The notes beneath the pieces were generated by a model that worked only from the letters and a program-made list of their open reading frames with translations, did no database searches and was not told the origin of the DNA. Below are positions 6,894 through 6,924 of a stretch of DNA of 6,924 nt, piece by piece; within the stretch, counting starts at the first letter, position 1, and every line of letters begins with the position of its first letter. The translations under genes were made by a program, and so were the position numbers. The stretch spans positions 1 to 6,924 of the forward strand of contig NZ_ALEE01000765.1 of NCBI RefSeq assembly GCF_000282995.1, read 5' to 3'. This DNA comes from Melaminivora alkalimesophila (GTDB taxonomy: Bacteria; Pseudomonadota; Gammaproteobacteria; Burkholderiales; Burkholderiaceae_C).

Positions 6894-6924
6894 GCAGCCC
6901 ACCCGCCCGGCGCGGGCGGGCTGC
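6894..6924 (+). terminator. GC-rich stem-loop downstream of ugpB (attenuator or terminator stem)
   Basis: Arms GCAGCC (6894-6899) with CGCCCG (6904-6909) pair with CGGGCG (6913-6918) and GGCTGC (6919-6924), giving 12 bp with a 4-nt bulge on the left arm and a 3-nt loop. It starts 14 nt after the ugpB stop, and the window ends at its last base, so a T-tract cannot be judged. Between a binding-protein gene and its permease genes, such a hairpin often stabilises the upstream message and lowers downstream expression. Confidence 0.45.

Overview
The window is GC-rich (about two-thirds G+C by eye) with strongly GC-biased third codon positions. Its gene set, protein sequences and gene order fit a betaproteobacterium of the Burkholderiales, most likely Comamonadaceae or a close relative. 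That placement rests on family knowledge and was not tested by a search. I see no mobile element, CRISPR array, tRNA, rRNA or sign of recent transfer. Almost all of the sequence is three intact chromosomal genes.

Layout. (1) Positions 19-3948, minus strand: a very large (1309 aa) FAD plus iron-sulfur oxidoreductase. It has an N-terminal DUF3683-type region, a GlcD/D-lactate dehydrogenase-type flavin module, two 4Fe-4S ferredoxin motifs and two CCG cysteine-rich domains. It is in effect a GlcD-GlcF fusion related to E. coli YdiJ. (2) Positions 4040-5269, minus strand: serA, an E. coli-type D-3-phosphoglycerate dehydrogenase with a complete catalytic set and an ACT domain. It lies 91 bp upstream of the oxidoreductase in the same direction. 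(3) Positions 5270-5565: a 296-bp divergent intergenic region with several inverted repeats, the best being an 8-bp perfect dyad with a 6-nt spacer at 5468-5489. (4) Positions 5566-6879, plus strand: ugpB, the periplasmic glycerol-3-phosphate-binding protein of an ABC importer. A GC-rich stem-loop follows it at the window edge, and ugpA/ugpE/ugpC would be expected beyond.

How the genes may work together. SerA makes 3-phosphohydroxypyruvate for serine synthesis, an uphill step. In E. coli and Pseudomonas, SerA is known also to reduce 2-oxoglutarate to D-2-hydroxyglutarate, which a flavin-dependent D-2-hydroxyglutarate dehydrogenase then reoxidises. The neighbouring oxidoreductase belongs to the superfamily that includes such enzymes, so the pair could be a serine-synthesis and D-2-hydroxyglutarate-recycling unit. 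This is inference from gene order and homology. ugpB is divergently transcribed and probably belongs to a separate phospholipid-headgroup/phosphate scavenging operon. Nothing in the window looks like a wholly new system. The points most worth following are the serA-oxidoreductase pairing, the uncharacterised N-terminal domain, and the dyad upstream of ugpB.
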